From positions 1-13,495 of the forward strand of contig DATCLA010000114.1 in the NCBI GenBank assembly GCA_036564195.1: 13,495 nucleotides of DNA. Reading direction: 5' to 3'. Positions within the stretch are counted from its first letter, which is position 1, and the number at the start of each line of letters is the position of its first letter. Made by a program: the position numbers and the translations under genes. A model generated the notes under the pieces. The model did not search any database. It was given only the letters and a program-made list of their open reading frames with translations, and was not told the origin of the DNA. Source of the DNA: DATCLA01 sp036564195 (lineage in GTDB: Bacteria; Bacillota; UBA4882; UBA8346). Below are positions 1-5,417 of the stretch, piece after piece.

Positions 1-285
1 CTTAACAGGATATGTTATATTTTTATAGAATCTTTAAAAAATAATACTGATATAATTCATATTATTATATTAGGACATTTCCTTAAGGCAATTGCACGTG
101 TCGAACGTGAAATCTCTCTCATGCAAGAATACTGCGCGTACCTAATTGCCGATATGGTTTCCGGCAAGGTGAAGGTACAGGATATTGAAATTCCGGATGT
201 AGCCGATGAAGAACTGGTAATCGCAGACTGGGACGAGATGGAGGACGCCGAAAAAACAATTAAAGAGGCGGAGGATGAGGAATGA
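1..285 (+). CDS. hsdS: Type I restriction specificity subunit HsdS, C-terminal part (runs off left edge)
   Basis: The frame is open from base 1 to TGA at 283-285. From about base 88 it reads as the C-terminal conserved helix of HsdS: A-R-V-E-R-E-I-S-L, then E-Y-x-x-Y-L-I-A-D-M-V-S-G-K-V-K-V. This matches the family pattern of EREI..(I/M).EYR..LIAD.VTGK.DV, followed by an acidic tail. HsdS carries the target recognition domains that direct the HsdM methylase and HsdR nuclease; this helix packs against HsdM. Bases 1-80 are very AT-rich and not recognisably HsdS-like, so the gene may be a remnant joined to other DNA near base 80, but the edge prevents a firm call. The stop overlaps the start of darT (ATGA at 282-285), so the two are probably translationally coupled. 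Confidence 0.7.
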   Translation, partial: LNRICYIFIESLKNNTDIIHIIILGHFLKAIARVEREISLMQEYCAYLIADMVSGKVKVQDIEIPDVADEELVIADWDEMEDAEKTIKEAEDEE

Positions 286-922
286 GCGACAATCCGCGCG
301 ATATACCGCTTTATCATATTACTCATATCGATAATCTTACCGGTATTCTGGCATCCGGTGCGTTGTGGTGCGATCGGGAGCGGATGCTACAAGGGTTTCA
401 GCAAGTCAATATCGCTTATACGTCCCTCAAAGAACGCCGTATGGGGACCTCTGTTCCCGTTTTTCCCGGGAAAAACTCTGTGACTTCGTGCCGTTTTATT
501 TTACCAACCGTTCACCGATGCTTTACGCGATCCATACCGACAGCGTGGAAGGGTATACCGGCGGGCAATCTTCAATTATCTATCTGGTAACTACTATCGG
601 CGCCGTAATATCGGGTGACCGAAAATGGTGTTTCACCGACGGACATGCAGTGGAAATCGTGACGGATTTTTATGATTCGTTGGAAAGGATATCCGCTGTT
701 GATTGGGAATTAATCCATAATTGGAGTTGGAAAAATACATTTGAGGGTAATGACCGCAAACGTCGTAAACAAGCGGAGTTCCTGGTGGAAAAGTCCGTGC
801 CGTGGACATGGATCGAACGGATTGGCGTAATAAACTACGCCATGAAAAAACGGGTTGAACAAATCATCAGGGATGATGAACACCAGCCGGCGGTTAGCAT
901 TGAGACCGGTTGGTATTATTAG
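282..922 (+). pseudogene. darT: DarT, DNA thymidine ADP-ribosyltransferase toxin, one-base frameshift
   Basis: DarT uses NAD+ to ADP-ribosylate thymidine in single-stranded DNA, blocking replication. The N-terminal half starts at ATG 282 (upstream GAGGATGAGGA serves as ribosome binding site) and carries I-P-L-Y-H-I-T-H, the NAD-binding His motif, then L-K-E-R-R with Arg52/53 near the expected catalytic Arg. After P-G-K at about base 473 homology jumps to the frame ending at 922: D-F-V-P-F-Y-F-x-x-R-S-P-M-L-Y-A-I, then R-R-K-Q-A-E-F-L-V with the catalytic Glu near residue 166. One extra base in the A5 run 471-475 gives a continuous protein of about 213 residues, normal for DarT. As written, frame 1 ends at 590, before the catalytic Glu, so the product would be inactive. 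Either a real inactivating deletion or a homopolymer sequencing error explains this. It is coupled to hsdS upstream and 13 bases from darG. Confidence 0.88.
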
Positions 923-935
923 GAGTGTAAGTACA

Positions 936-1400
936 ATGATTACATTGGAGCGGGGAAATATTTTGAACGCCGCGACTCAAGCGGTGATCAATACCGTCAA
1001 TACCAAGGGAATCATGGACAAAGGCATCGCCTTGCAATTTAAAAAGGCTTACCCGGATATGTTTAAAGCTTATGCGAAAGCCTGCCAAGAAGGGAAAGTG
1101 GCAGTCGGGAAGATGTTTGTCTGGGAAAATAATACCATGTTTGGCCCCAGATATATTATTAATTTTCCGACTAAGGAAGATTGGCGAAAACCTTCCAAAT
1201 TAAAATACATTCAAGACGGCCTTCAGGATCTTATCGAAGTTATCCGAAAGCATAAGATTACTTCCATTGCCGTACCACCGCTGGGGTGTGGTAACGGCGG
1301 CTTGGATTGGCGCGAGGTCAAACCGTTAATCGTTTCTACTTTGGAAACGTTAGCGGATGTTAATATCCTTCTTTATGAACCATTAGCACCACAGAAATAA
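936..1400 (+). CDS. darG: DarG macrodomain antitoxin (macrodomain-only form)
   Basis: DarG removes the ADP-ribose that DarT puts on thymidine. The 154-residue product is a complete macrodomain: G-N-I-L at 7-10, V-N-T-V-N-T at 18-23, G-I-M-D-K-G-I-A-L-Q-F-K at 25-36, N-F-P-T-K at 76-80, and P-P-L-G-C-G-N-G-G-L-D-W near 121-132. Lys80 coincides with the catalytic lysine described for Thermus DarG. Many DarG proteins are about 350 residues, with a C-terminal domain that also binds and blocks DarT; that domain is absent and nothing after the stop codes for it. ATG 936 is preferred because AGGAG at 921-925 sits about 10 bases upstream; a longer in-frame start at 855 would lie inside darT. The gene follows darT directly, the canonical toxin-antitoxin order. 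Confidence 0.9.
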   Translation: MITLERGNILNAATQAVINTVNTKGIMDKGIALQFKKAYPDMFKAYAKACQEGKVAVGKMFVWENNTMFGPRYIINFPTKEDWRKPSKLKYIQDGLQDLIEVIRKHKITSIAVPPLGCGNGGLDWREVKPLIVSTLETLADVNILLYEPLAPQK

Positions 1401-1459
1401 ATCGATTGAGATTGATGATACATTTTAAATATGAGTATCTTTTCCGGTCCGGACTTTTT

Positions 1460-1852
1460 TCACACTTGCCTCTCCGCTCCCAACCTAGCCTTTGCCACCA
1501 GCTTTACTCCGCCCCGGGGTTTCTGGGTAACCATCACTTCCACCCAGAAAGGTTTACAGGCATTAAAAACATCTTGGGCAATCCGGCCGGCCAGCGCCTC
1601 ACAGAACATCCCTTCCTCCCGAAAACTCCATAAATAAAGCTTTAAGCTTTTACTCTCAATGCAGGAGCGATCCGGAGCGTATTCAATCCTCACTGTTTCC
1701 CAATCAGGCTGACCGGTAACCGGACAAAGACTGGTCACCTCATCACTCTCCATCACTACCGTGGTCACACCCTCGGGTTTAGGAAAGACATCCAAAACCC
1801 GGCTGGGTTTTCTTACTGTTTTACCTAAAGCGTTAAATTTAAATTCTGCCAT
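1460..1852 (-). CDS. queF: NADPH-dependent 7-cyano-7-deazaguanine reductase QueF
   Basis: QueF reduces the nitrile of preQ0 to the aminomethyl group of preQ1 in queuosine synthesis. The 130-residue cytosolic protein is the short (YkvM-like) single-domain type. It shows the catalytic Cys43 in L-C-P-V-T-G-Q-P-D with Asp50 seven residues later, the same Cys-to-Asp spacing as the known active site. It also has the QueF motif C-I-E-S-K-S-L-K-L-Y at 64-73, then W-S-F-R-x-E-G-x-F, a W-V-E-V strand and R-G-G-V near the C-terminus. ATG at 1852 follows GAGGGTGG in the last codons of the transporter gene upstream, and the two genes overlap by 14 bases, so they form one operon under the preQ1 riboswitch. 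No lesion is visible. Confidence 0.95.
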   Translation of the reverse strand: MAEFKFNALGKTVRKPSRVLDVFPKPEGVTTVVMESDEVTSLCPVTGQPDWETVRIEYAPDRSCIESKSLKLYLWSFREEGMFCEALAGRIAQDVFNACKPFWVEVMVTQKPRGGVKLVAKARLGAERQV

Positions 1853-2542
1853 CTTCCACCCTCAAATCAAAAGGATTATACTTGACACTCGTATCAAAAA
1901 CATCAATTTGCTCCCGGCGTTTAATCCATTTCACCAATAAATAAGTTAATGGCGTAACTCCAACTTCATAAGCAACTTTCCACAAGTACTGGGCGAGAAT
2001 CATCCCTCCCAACGCCGCCCCGGGCATGCTTCCGCCAAAAGCGACGCCGATAAAGACGATGGTATCGACCCCCTCGCCGACTATGGTTGAACCGATAGTC
2101 CGCATCCAAAGCCAGCGGCCTTTGGTTTTAATCTTCAACCGGGATAAGATCGCCGCATTGGAAAACTCCCCATCAGATAAGCGGCTAAGGAGGCTCCGAC
2201 CAGCCGGGGGGTTAAACCCAGAACCGTTGTAAAGGCCGGTTGGCCGTTCCAGAAATCCGGATACGGCAAGGCAAGGGTAATCATAAAAGCGAACACCATT
2301 ATTAAATTCGCTCCCAAGCCGATCCAAATCACCAGGCGGGTCTTTTGAAATCCGTAAACTTCCGTCAAGGTATCACCAAGGATATAAGTGAGGGGAAAGA
2401 GAATCACCGCTGCGGGCAGGGTTATTCCCCAGAAGAGCGCCAGTTTTCCGGCGATGATGTTGGAGATCAAAAGAAAGGTGACGAAGAACGAAGCTAATAC
2501 CAAAAACAAAGGGGAAAACCGGGGAACATTGTTTTTTGACAT
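1839..2542 (-). pseudogene. queT: Queuosine precursor transporter, YhhQ/VUT family, one-base frameshift
   Basis: This is a hydrophobic integral membrane protein of the YhhQ (DUF165, VUT) family, which imports queuosine precursors such as preQ0/preQ1. The N-terminal piece (from 2542) has L-L-I-S-N-I-I-A-G-K and P-L-T-Y-I-L-G-D-T-L-T-E-V-Y-G, a family hallmark. The C-terminal piece (ending 1839) has K-T-K-G-R-W-L-W-M-R-T-I-G-S-T-I-V-G-E-G-V-D-T. They are in different frames; homology switches at Y-L-M-G/E-F-S-N. One extra G in the G4 run (C4 at 2168-2171 on the plus strand) would join them into about 234 residues, the usual family length. ATG at 2542 lies nine bases after GGAGG (2552-2556); the TTG at 2551 abuts that site and is unlikely. 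The intact promoter, riboswitch and queF argue for a working gene and a sequencing error, but a true mutation is possible. The symbol is by function; the homology is to YhhQ. Confidence 0.88.
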
Positions 2543-2551
2543 TCCAACCAA

Positions 2552-2590
2552 CCTCCAGTTTTGTTATTGCGGGTTTGCTGGACAACCGCA
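2552..2590 (-). promoter_or_regulatory. preQ1-I riboswitch (translational, RBS-sequestering)
   Basis: Read on the minus strand, TGCGG (2590-2586) pairs with CCGCA (2572-2568) as stem P1. The loop holds TCCAG (2582-2578), which is the exact complement of CTGGA (2558-2554) downstream, giving the P2 pseudoknot. Between them lies the A-rich tail AATAACAAAA, as in known preQ1-I aptamers, and the C at 2573 sits where the ligand-pairing cytosine is expected. The 3' P2 strand overlaps the GGAGG ribosome binding site (2556-2552) of the transporter. Binding of preQ1 should therefore hide the site and switch off import and QueF, as in the Thermoanaerobacter tengcongensis example. Confidence 0.9.
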
Positions 2591-2597
2591 GAATTTA

Positions 2598-2626
2598 ATT
2601 ATAATTCATTTAATTATCAAAGACAA
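2598..2626 (-). promoter_or_regulatory. Sigma-A promoter of the queT-queF operon
   Basis: On the minus strand, TTGTCT (2626-2621) and a perfect TATAAT (2603-2598) are separated by exactly 17 bases. Initiation about 7 bases downstream would start the transcript at the first base of the riboswitch P1 stem. The -35 box lies inside the 5' end of the ATPase remnant on the other strand. Confidence 0.8.
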
Positions 2627-2852
2627 GTATGATCATCAACCAGCGCATGTTCAAGTTTTTGCTCCTACTCATAGCCAAGAAGCAATTGATGCCATATTAA
2701 ATAGTCCCGAAAACAATAATATACTGACTTATGAAAATGACCCCTTGCGGATCATCACCCTGAAAAAGCAGACCAATAAAACTTTCGCAAGGATACTTAC
2801 AGGGAAGGAAGCCTTAAAATCAAGGAATGAATTTGATATGGAGTTGCGATAA
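2619..2852 (+). pseudogene. C-terminal remnant of an ABC/OLD-like AAA ATPase
   Basis: Only the last 77 codons remain. The stretch H-V-Q-V-F-A-P-T-H-S-Q-E-A-I resembles the end of ABC-type AAA ATPases (AAA_15/AAA_21, OLD-like), where a strand ending in T-T-H-S carries the switch histidine (H-loop). It is followed by a short beta/helix tail, R-I-I-T-L-K-K-Q, then the end F-D-M-E-L-R. The Walker A, signature and Walker B parts are missing: upstream of about base 2619 the DNA is the promoter, riboswitch and transporter of the opposite strand, and no start codon or ribosome binding site was found. The stop overlaps the start of the TOPRIM gene (TAATG, 2850-2854), the coupling expected of an ATPase/nuclease pair. 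Assignment rests on the H-loop motif plus this context. Confidence 0.6.
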
Positions 2853-3565
2853 TGGATAGCATCATATTGTGCGAAGGAAGAGTTGATACGGCGCTTATCG
2901 GGTAATATCTGGCATCAATAAATGGTTGGCATTACTCCAAGGTGGGTAAAGCAGGCGCGAATTTTCTGGAAGAGGATCGAAGATAAATTATTAACAAGTA
3001 TAAACGTGGCGACCATTGGATGTATTTATGGGGAGTCGGAGGATGAACAAGATATAAATCTCCCTTTGAAAAGATATTGGAATTCAATAGTTTTAACAAA
3101 GATACCAGTTTTAATAACATTGTATTTATAGTAGATCGGGATGAAGAAGACAAAGCAAGCATTGTGTCAGAGTTTCCCGGTTATATTGGAAACTGCGGAT
3201 TAAGTTGCAATGAATGGTTGGATGTAACTTATACTGATAAATTTGGACAAGACTATAAGGTGCGTATGCTGTTGATTATTGTGCCGTTTGAGGAGAAAGG
3301 CGCATTAGAAACAGTTATGATAAATTCCTTAGCCGAGGAAGATGATGAGGAGATTATTCCGCAATGTTTCCAATTTATAGATGGAATAAAATCGAGGAAA
3401 TATTTAGAGAAGAGACGTGATATATTAAAAGCCAAACTATCAACACTTATTGCCATAATTGATCCGGATCGCGCTGCCGATAGTCTTGTGGAGATTGTTG
3501 AAGGTATTCAATGGGATAGATATAGGGCGGTTAATCAGACCTTTAATAAATTATTGGAGTTATAA
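2852..3565 (+). pseudogene. TOPRIM-domain (OLD/DUF3226/DUF4435-like) protein with three in-frame stops
   Basis: One frame is readable from ATG 2852 to TAA 3563-3565 (238 codons) but is broken by TAA at 2903, TAA at 2984 and TGA at 3044. It begins I-I-L-C-E-G-R-V-D-T-A-L-I-G, the TOPRIM glutamate motif, and later has I-V-F-I-V-D-R-D-E-E-D, the TOPRIM DxD motif. Between them W-H-Y-S-K-V-G-K-A-G and W-G-V-G-G still read as protein. Such proteins are nucleases paired with an ABC-type ATPase in anti-phage modules (OLD/Gabija, PARIS and relatives), matching the ATPase remnant just upstream. The unbroken C-terminal part (from the TTG at 3077 or so) lacks the first TOPRIM motif, so activity is unlikely. 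Which TOPRIM subfamily it belongs to is uncertain. Confidence 0.72.
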
Positions 3566-3717
3566 AAAGGACCATTACGCTCCATTTTGTTTCAGCAACT
3601 TTCCATTTCGGAGTCCCGATGACTTTTCCTTTTATGAAATTGCGAACTTAATTATACACTAACATTTATCTCAAGGATTCGATTAACCGGGACCGCGGAA
3701 TGGCCATTTTTTATTGA

Positions 3718-3746
3718 TTGAAGAATATAGGGGGAAATGGTAAAAT
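3718..3746 (+). promoter_or_regulatory. Putative sigma-A promoter of the coiled-coil gene
   Basis: TTGAAG at 3718-3723 and TAAAAT at 3741-3746 are separated by 17 bases, and the start codon follows 39 bases later. The rest of the gap from 3566 to 3784 (after the TOPRIM remnant) shows no convincing gene. Confidence 0.5.
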
Positions 3747-3784
3747 TAAAGACGTGGTGACATCGATAAAGGGGTGGAATTTCT

Positions 3785-4102
3785 GTGACTGAAAAAGAAA
3801 TGCTGGAACTGTTATTACAAAAGGTAACAGAACAAGGTGCAATTTTAAACAAACATAGCACAATTTTAAAAGAACAAGGCGCGATTTTAAAAGAGCATAG
3901 CGAAATTCTCCAAGCCCTCCGACATGGACAGGAGATTCAAAAAGCGGAGATAGACCGCTTGAATATTACAGTAGCCAATATCCAAGGGGAACAAGCCGAA
4001 ATCAGGGATACTTTGGATAATCTGGCTGGAGACATTTCTTTTTTAGTCCGTAAGGCGGCCCAACATGATGACGATATTCGAGAATTGAAGCGGATCAAAT
4101 AA
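3785..4102 (+). CDS. Small coiled-coil protein, function unknown
   Basis: The 105-residue product is almost entirely helical and coiled-coil, with no signal peptide or membrane segment. The GTG start at 3785 follows AGGGGTGG at about 3770-3777. A near-perfect 14-residue tandem repeat is visible: QGAILNKHSTILKE then QGAILKEHSEILQA (bases 3833-3916). The rest is rich in hydrophobic heptads (I-D-R-L, V-A-N-I, L-D-N-L) and ends in a basic K-R-I-K. Similar short heptad-repeat proteins are common in Firmicutes and usually annotated hypothetical; a role as an oligomerisation partner is only a guess. It has its own likely promoter and a strong terminator, so it appears monocistronic. Confidence 0.8.
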   Translation: MTEKEMLELLLQKVTEQGAILNKHSTILKEQGAILKEHSEILQALRHGQEIQKAEIDRLNITVANIQGEQAEIRDTLDNLAGDISFLVRKAAQHDDDIRELKRIK

Positions 4103-4106
4103 GTTC

Positions 4107-4131
4107 AAACCGGAAAATTTTCCGGTTTTTT
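4107..4131 (+). terminator. Intrinsic terminator after the coiled-coil gene
   Basis: AAACCGGAAAA followed directly by TTTTCCGGTTT is a perfect inverted repeat (4107-4128), and the 3' arm runs into a six-T tract at 4126-4131. It starts five bases after the stop codon of the coiled-coil gene. Confidence 0.85.
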
Positions 4132-4162
4132 CTTTGGAAGATGAGAAGATTGAGGGGTATTC

Positions 4163-4282
4163 GTGACGGTGCAGAACTTATTAAAACTCCTTTATCAGGC
4201 AGGGAAAGCCCATTTCAAAGGTCTCCAAGTCTTAACCGAGCCTATCGCTCTCATGAAAATGATTAAGTGCGATAAATCTTAG
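4163..4282 (+). CDS. Possible small protein of 39 residues, unrecognised
   Basis: GTG at 4163 follows GAGGGGT at about 4152-4158 and opens 39 codons ending at TAG 4280-4282. The product starts V-T-V-Q-N-L-L-K-L-L-Y-Q and is amphipathic, without a signal sequence. The good ribosome binding site is the main support. It could equally be the 5' remnant of a longer deleted gene, since the following bases show no continuation. No family is recognised. Confidence 0.35.
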   Translation: MTVQNLLKLLYQAGKAHFKGLQVLTEPIALMKMIKCDKS

Positions 4283-4313
4283 TTTGAACAACATGATATT
4301 TAAGTTGTTAAAC
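4282..4313 (+). repeat. Inverted repeat after the 39-codon ORF
   Basis: GTTTGAACAAC (4282-4292) and GTTGTTAAAC (4304-4313) are complementary apart from one bulged base, around an 11-base AT-rich spacer. No T tract follows, so a terminator is unlikely. It could be an operator or a decayed hairpin. Confidence 0.4.
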
Positions 4314-4391
4314 AGGAGTGTATAAAATAATTTGTGCTTTTAGCCGTCGGATCTGAAATCAAGTATAATCAAAAGGAAAGGTGAAATCGGA

Positions 4392-4652
4392 ATGGCCAAA
4401 AAATCAAAGCGAGAAGCGGTTGTATTGGCTAAAAGCACAAAATTCTTATCATACCATGCAAAACCAACCAAACCTCGACCTAACCGCCAGCGCTGGCAAA
4501 GACCGCTGCAGCTGTCCCTACCTAACCCGCCCCTGTCTCGGCCAGGCGCTTTACTGGCCCTGGGTCAGCGTCGCCTACAACGTCGCCCGCCATCACCAGG
4601 GAAGACCAAAATTGAATATCTTATAAAAAGTTGTAATCTTTACCATTGGTAA
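4392..4652 (+). CDS. Hypothetical basic ORF, doubtful
   Basis: ATG 4392 has AAGGAAAGGTG about nine bases upstream and TATAAT at 4364-4369 (no good -35 box). The first 30 codons (M-A-K-K-S-K-R-E-A) look plausible. Beyond about base 4470 the product becomes Arg/Pro-rich low-complexity in a GC-rich patch unlike the surroundings, as if the wrong frame were being read there. The overlapping frame from 4381 gives a Cys/Trp-rich product over the same patch, also unrecognised. This may be a short gene fused to inserted or eroded DNA. Confidence 0.25.
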   Translation: MAKKSKREAVVLAKSTKFLSYHAKPTKPRPNRQRWQRPLQLSLPNPPLSRPGALLALGQRRLQRRPPSPGKTKIEYLIKSCNLYHW

Positions 4653-4668
4653 TGGAGTATGATATAAT
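4639..4668 (+). promoter_or_regulatory. Promoter with overlapping palindromic operator
   Basis: TATAAT at 4663-4668 has TTTACC at 4639-4644 with an 18-base spacer. The -35 region is covered by a perfect 13-base palindrome, TTACCATTGGTAA (4640-4652), a layout typical of a repressor site. The half-site TTACCA recurs at 4841-4846, close to the XRE repressor start, so autoregulation by that repressor is a reasonable inference. Confidence 0.5.
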
Positions 4669-4686
4669 ATTATTTAAAATTTAGGG

Positions 4687-4825
4687 GACGAAAACGCCGC
4701 TCCCGACAGAAACGACTGATGCAGGTTGGCAGGCCGTGGTCAGTGGTTTTTGTTTTGACGCGTTTTCGTCTGCATCCAATCAGATAACACGGAAAACAGG
4801 AGCTTGTTTGGGTGTTATTGGTTGG
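4687..4825 (+). ncRNA. Two-hairpin structured RNA element, unassigned
   Basis: Hairpin 1: GACGAAAACGC (4687-4697) pairs perfectly with GCGTTTTCGTC (4760-4770). After an internal loop, CAGAAACGACTGA (4707-4719) pairs with TCAGTGGTTTTTG (4740-4752) with one mismatch and one G-U. Hairpin 2: CCAATCAGATAACAC (4776-4790) pairs with GTGTTATTGGTTGG (4812-4825) with one bulge and one wobble, and inside it AAACA (4794-4798) pairs with TGTTT (4805-4809). A promoter ends 18 bases upstream of hairpin 1 and no ORF fits the stretch. It may be a small RNA or the leader of the XRE gene. I do not recognise a known RNA family. Confidence 0.5.
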
Positions 4826-4891
4826 CTTAGTTAGTAGATATTACCAATTATATATTCCCTGTGAATGTTTGTCAAGAGGAGTTCATGAATA

Positions 4892-5365
4892 TTGAATAAT
4901 TTGGGAGAACGAATTCGACAAATACGTAAGTATTTTAAAATGTCGCAGGAAGAATTCGGTAAAATTATTGGTTTGAGTCAAGCTAATATTTCTAAAATGG
5001 AAGCTGGCTCTTTTGAACCTACTGAAACTACCATTAATTCGATAATTGCCCGTTTTCCCATTAATCCGGAATGGCTTAGAAACGGAGAAGGGGAGATGTT
5101 AATTTCTCCGGAGAGTTACTTAAAGAATGGAATTGAGTTTTTAGGAAAAGAGAAGCTGGCCGCGGGGATTGTTAATTTGTTAAAATCTGCGGAGTTTGGC
5201 GATGTTAAGGCGCTGGCAGGGTTGAATCAGATGTTGGATTCGGGAATACCGGAGGAAGTGGCAAAGTATTTACGATACATTATCAATACTTGGAATAATG
5301 GTGATGCGAAGACGCGGCATTGGTTGGAAATGCAATTGGAGCTGGCGTTTCGGGATGTGAAGTGA
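4892..5365 (+). CDS. XRE-family helix-turn-helix transcriptional regulator
   Basis: The N-terminal helix-turn-helix (residues about 5-60) reads L-G-E-R-I-R-Q-I-R-K, M-S-Q-E-E-F-G-K-I-I-G-L-S-Q-A-N-I-S-K-M-E, then N-P-E-W-L-R-N-G-E-G-E-M-L. This last signature belongs to a large family of phage-like Cro/CI repressors in Firmicutes. The remaining 90 residues are helical and probably mediate dimerisation; no peptidase (LexA-like) or metal-binding motif is visible. The chosen start is TTG 4892, the only start in frame before the HTH; AGAGGAG at 4874-4880 is 11 bases upstream. An ATG at 4885 is better spaced but opens only a four-codon ORF. A long structured leader and a palindromic operator lie upstream, pointing to autoregulation. 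Confidence 0.88.
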   Translation: MNNLGERIRQIRKYFKMSQEEFGKIIGLSQANISKMEAGSFEPTETTINSIIARFPINPEWLRNGEGEMLISPESYLKNGIEFLGKEKLAAGIVNLLKSAEFGDVKALAGLNQMLDSGIPEEVAKYLRYIINTWNNGDAKTRHWLEMQLELAFRDVK

Positions 5366-5367
5366 GG

Positions 5368-5397
5368 ATCCTCTGCTTGATGAAGTGGGGGATTTTT
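5368..5397 (+). terminator. Weak intrinsic terminator candidate after the XRE gene
   Basis: ATCCTC (5368-5373) can pair with GGGGAT (5388-5393), including one G-U pair, followed by a T tract to 5397. The stem is short. Confidence 0.3.
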
Positions 5398-5417
5398 AGT
5401 TTTAAACTTCTATCTGC

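Noticed and set aside
466..480. Programmed -1 frameshifting in darT at GGG AAA AAC.
   Set aside because: The heptamer G-AAA-AAC does not fit the X-XXY-YYZ rule, no clear stimulatory stem follows, and a similar homopolymer deficit occurs in queT, so indel or sequencing error is simpler.
855..935. Longer DarG beginning at 855.
   Set aside because: The extra 27 residues overlap the conserved end of DarT in another frame, and the good ribosome binding site is at 921-925 before ATG 936.
1443..1460. TCCGGTCCGGA followed by C and a T run as a terminator between darG and queF.
   Set aside because: The dyad has a single-base centre, so it cannot fold into a stable hairpin with a workable loop.
2026..2232. 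Plus-strand ORF over the queT gene.
   Set aside because: It is the complement of a recognisable transporter and has low-complexity, Pro/Arg-rich translation without a family match.
2852..3565. All in-frame stops in the TOPRIM remnant (and in 6551-6853) can be explained as C-to-T changes of Gln or Arg codons.
   Set aside because: Every stop codon is one C-to-T step from CAA, CAG or CGA, so this is true of any stop and is no evidence for deamination.
4687..4770. Retron-type noncoding RNA, suggested by complementary ends flanking a folded core.
   Set aside because: No reverse transcriptase is encoded nearby; the next gene is an XRE repressor.
4687..4770. Miniature inverted-repeat transposon.
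   Set aside because: The bases flanking the outer arms show no target-site duplication, and pairing continues through the interior as in an RNA hairpin.
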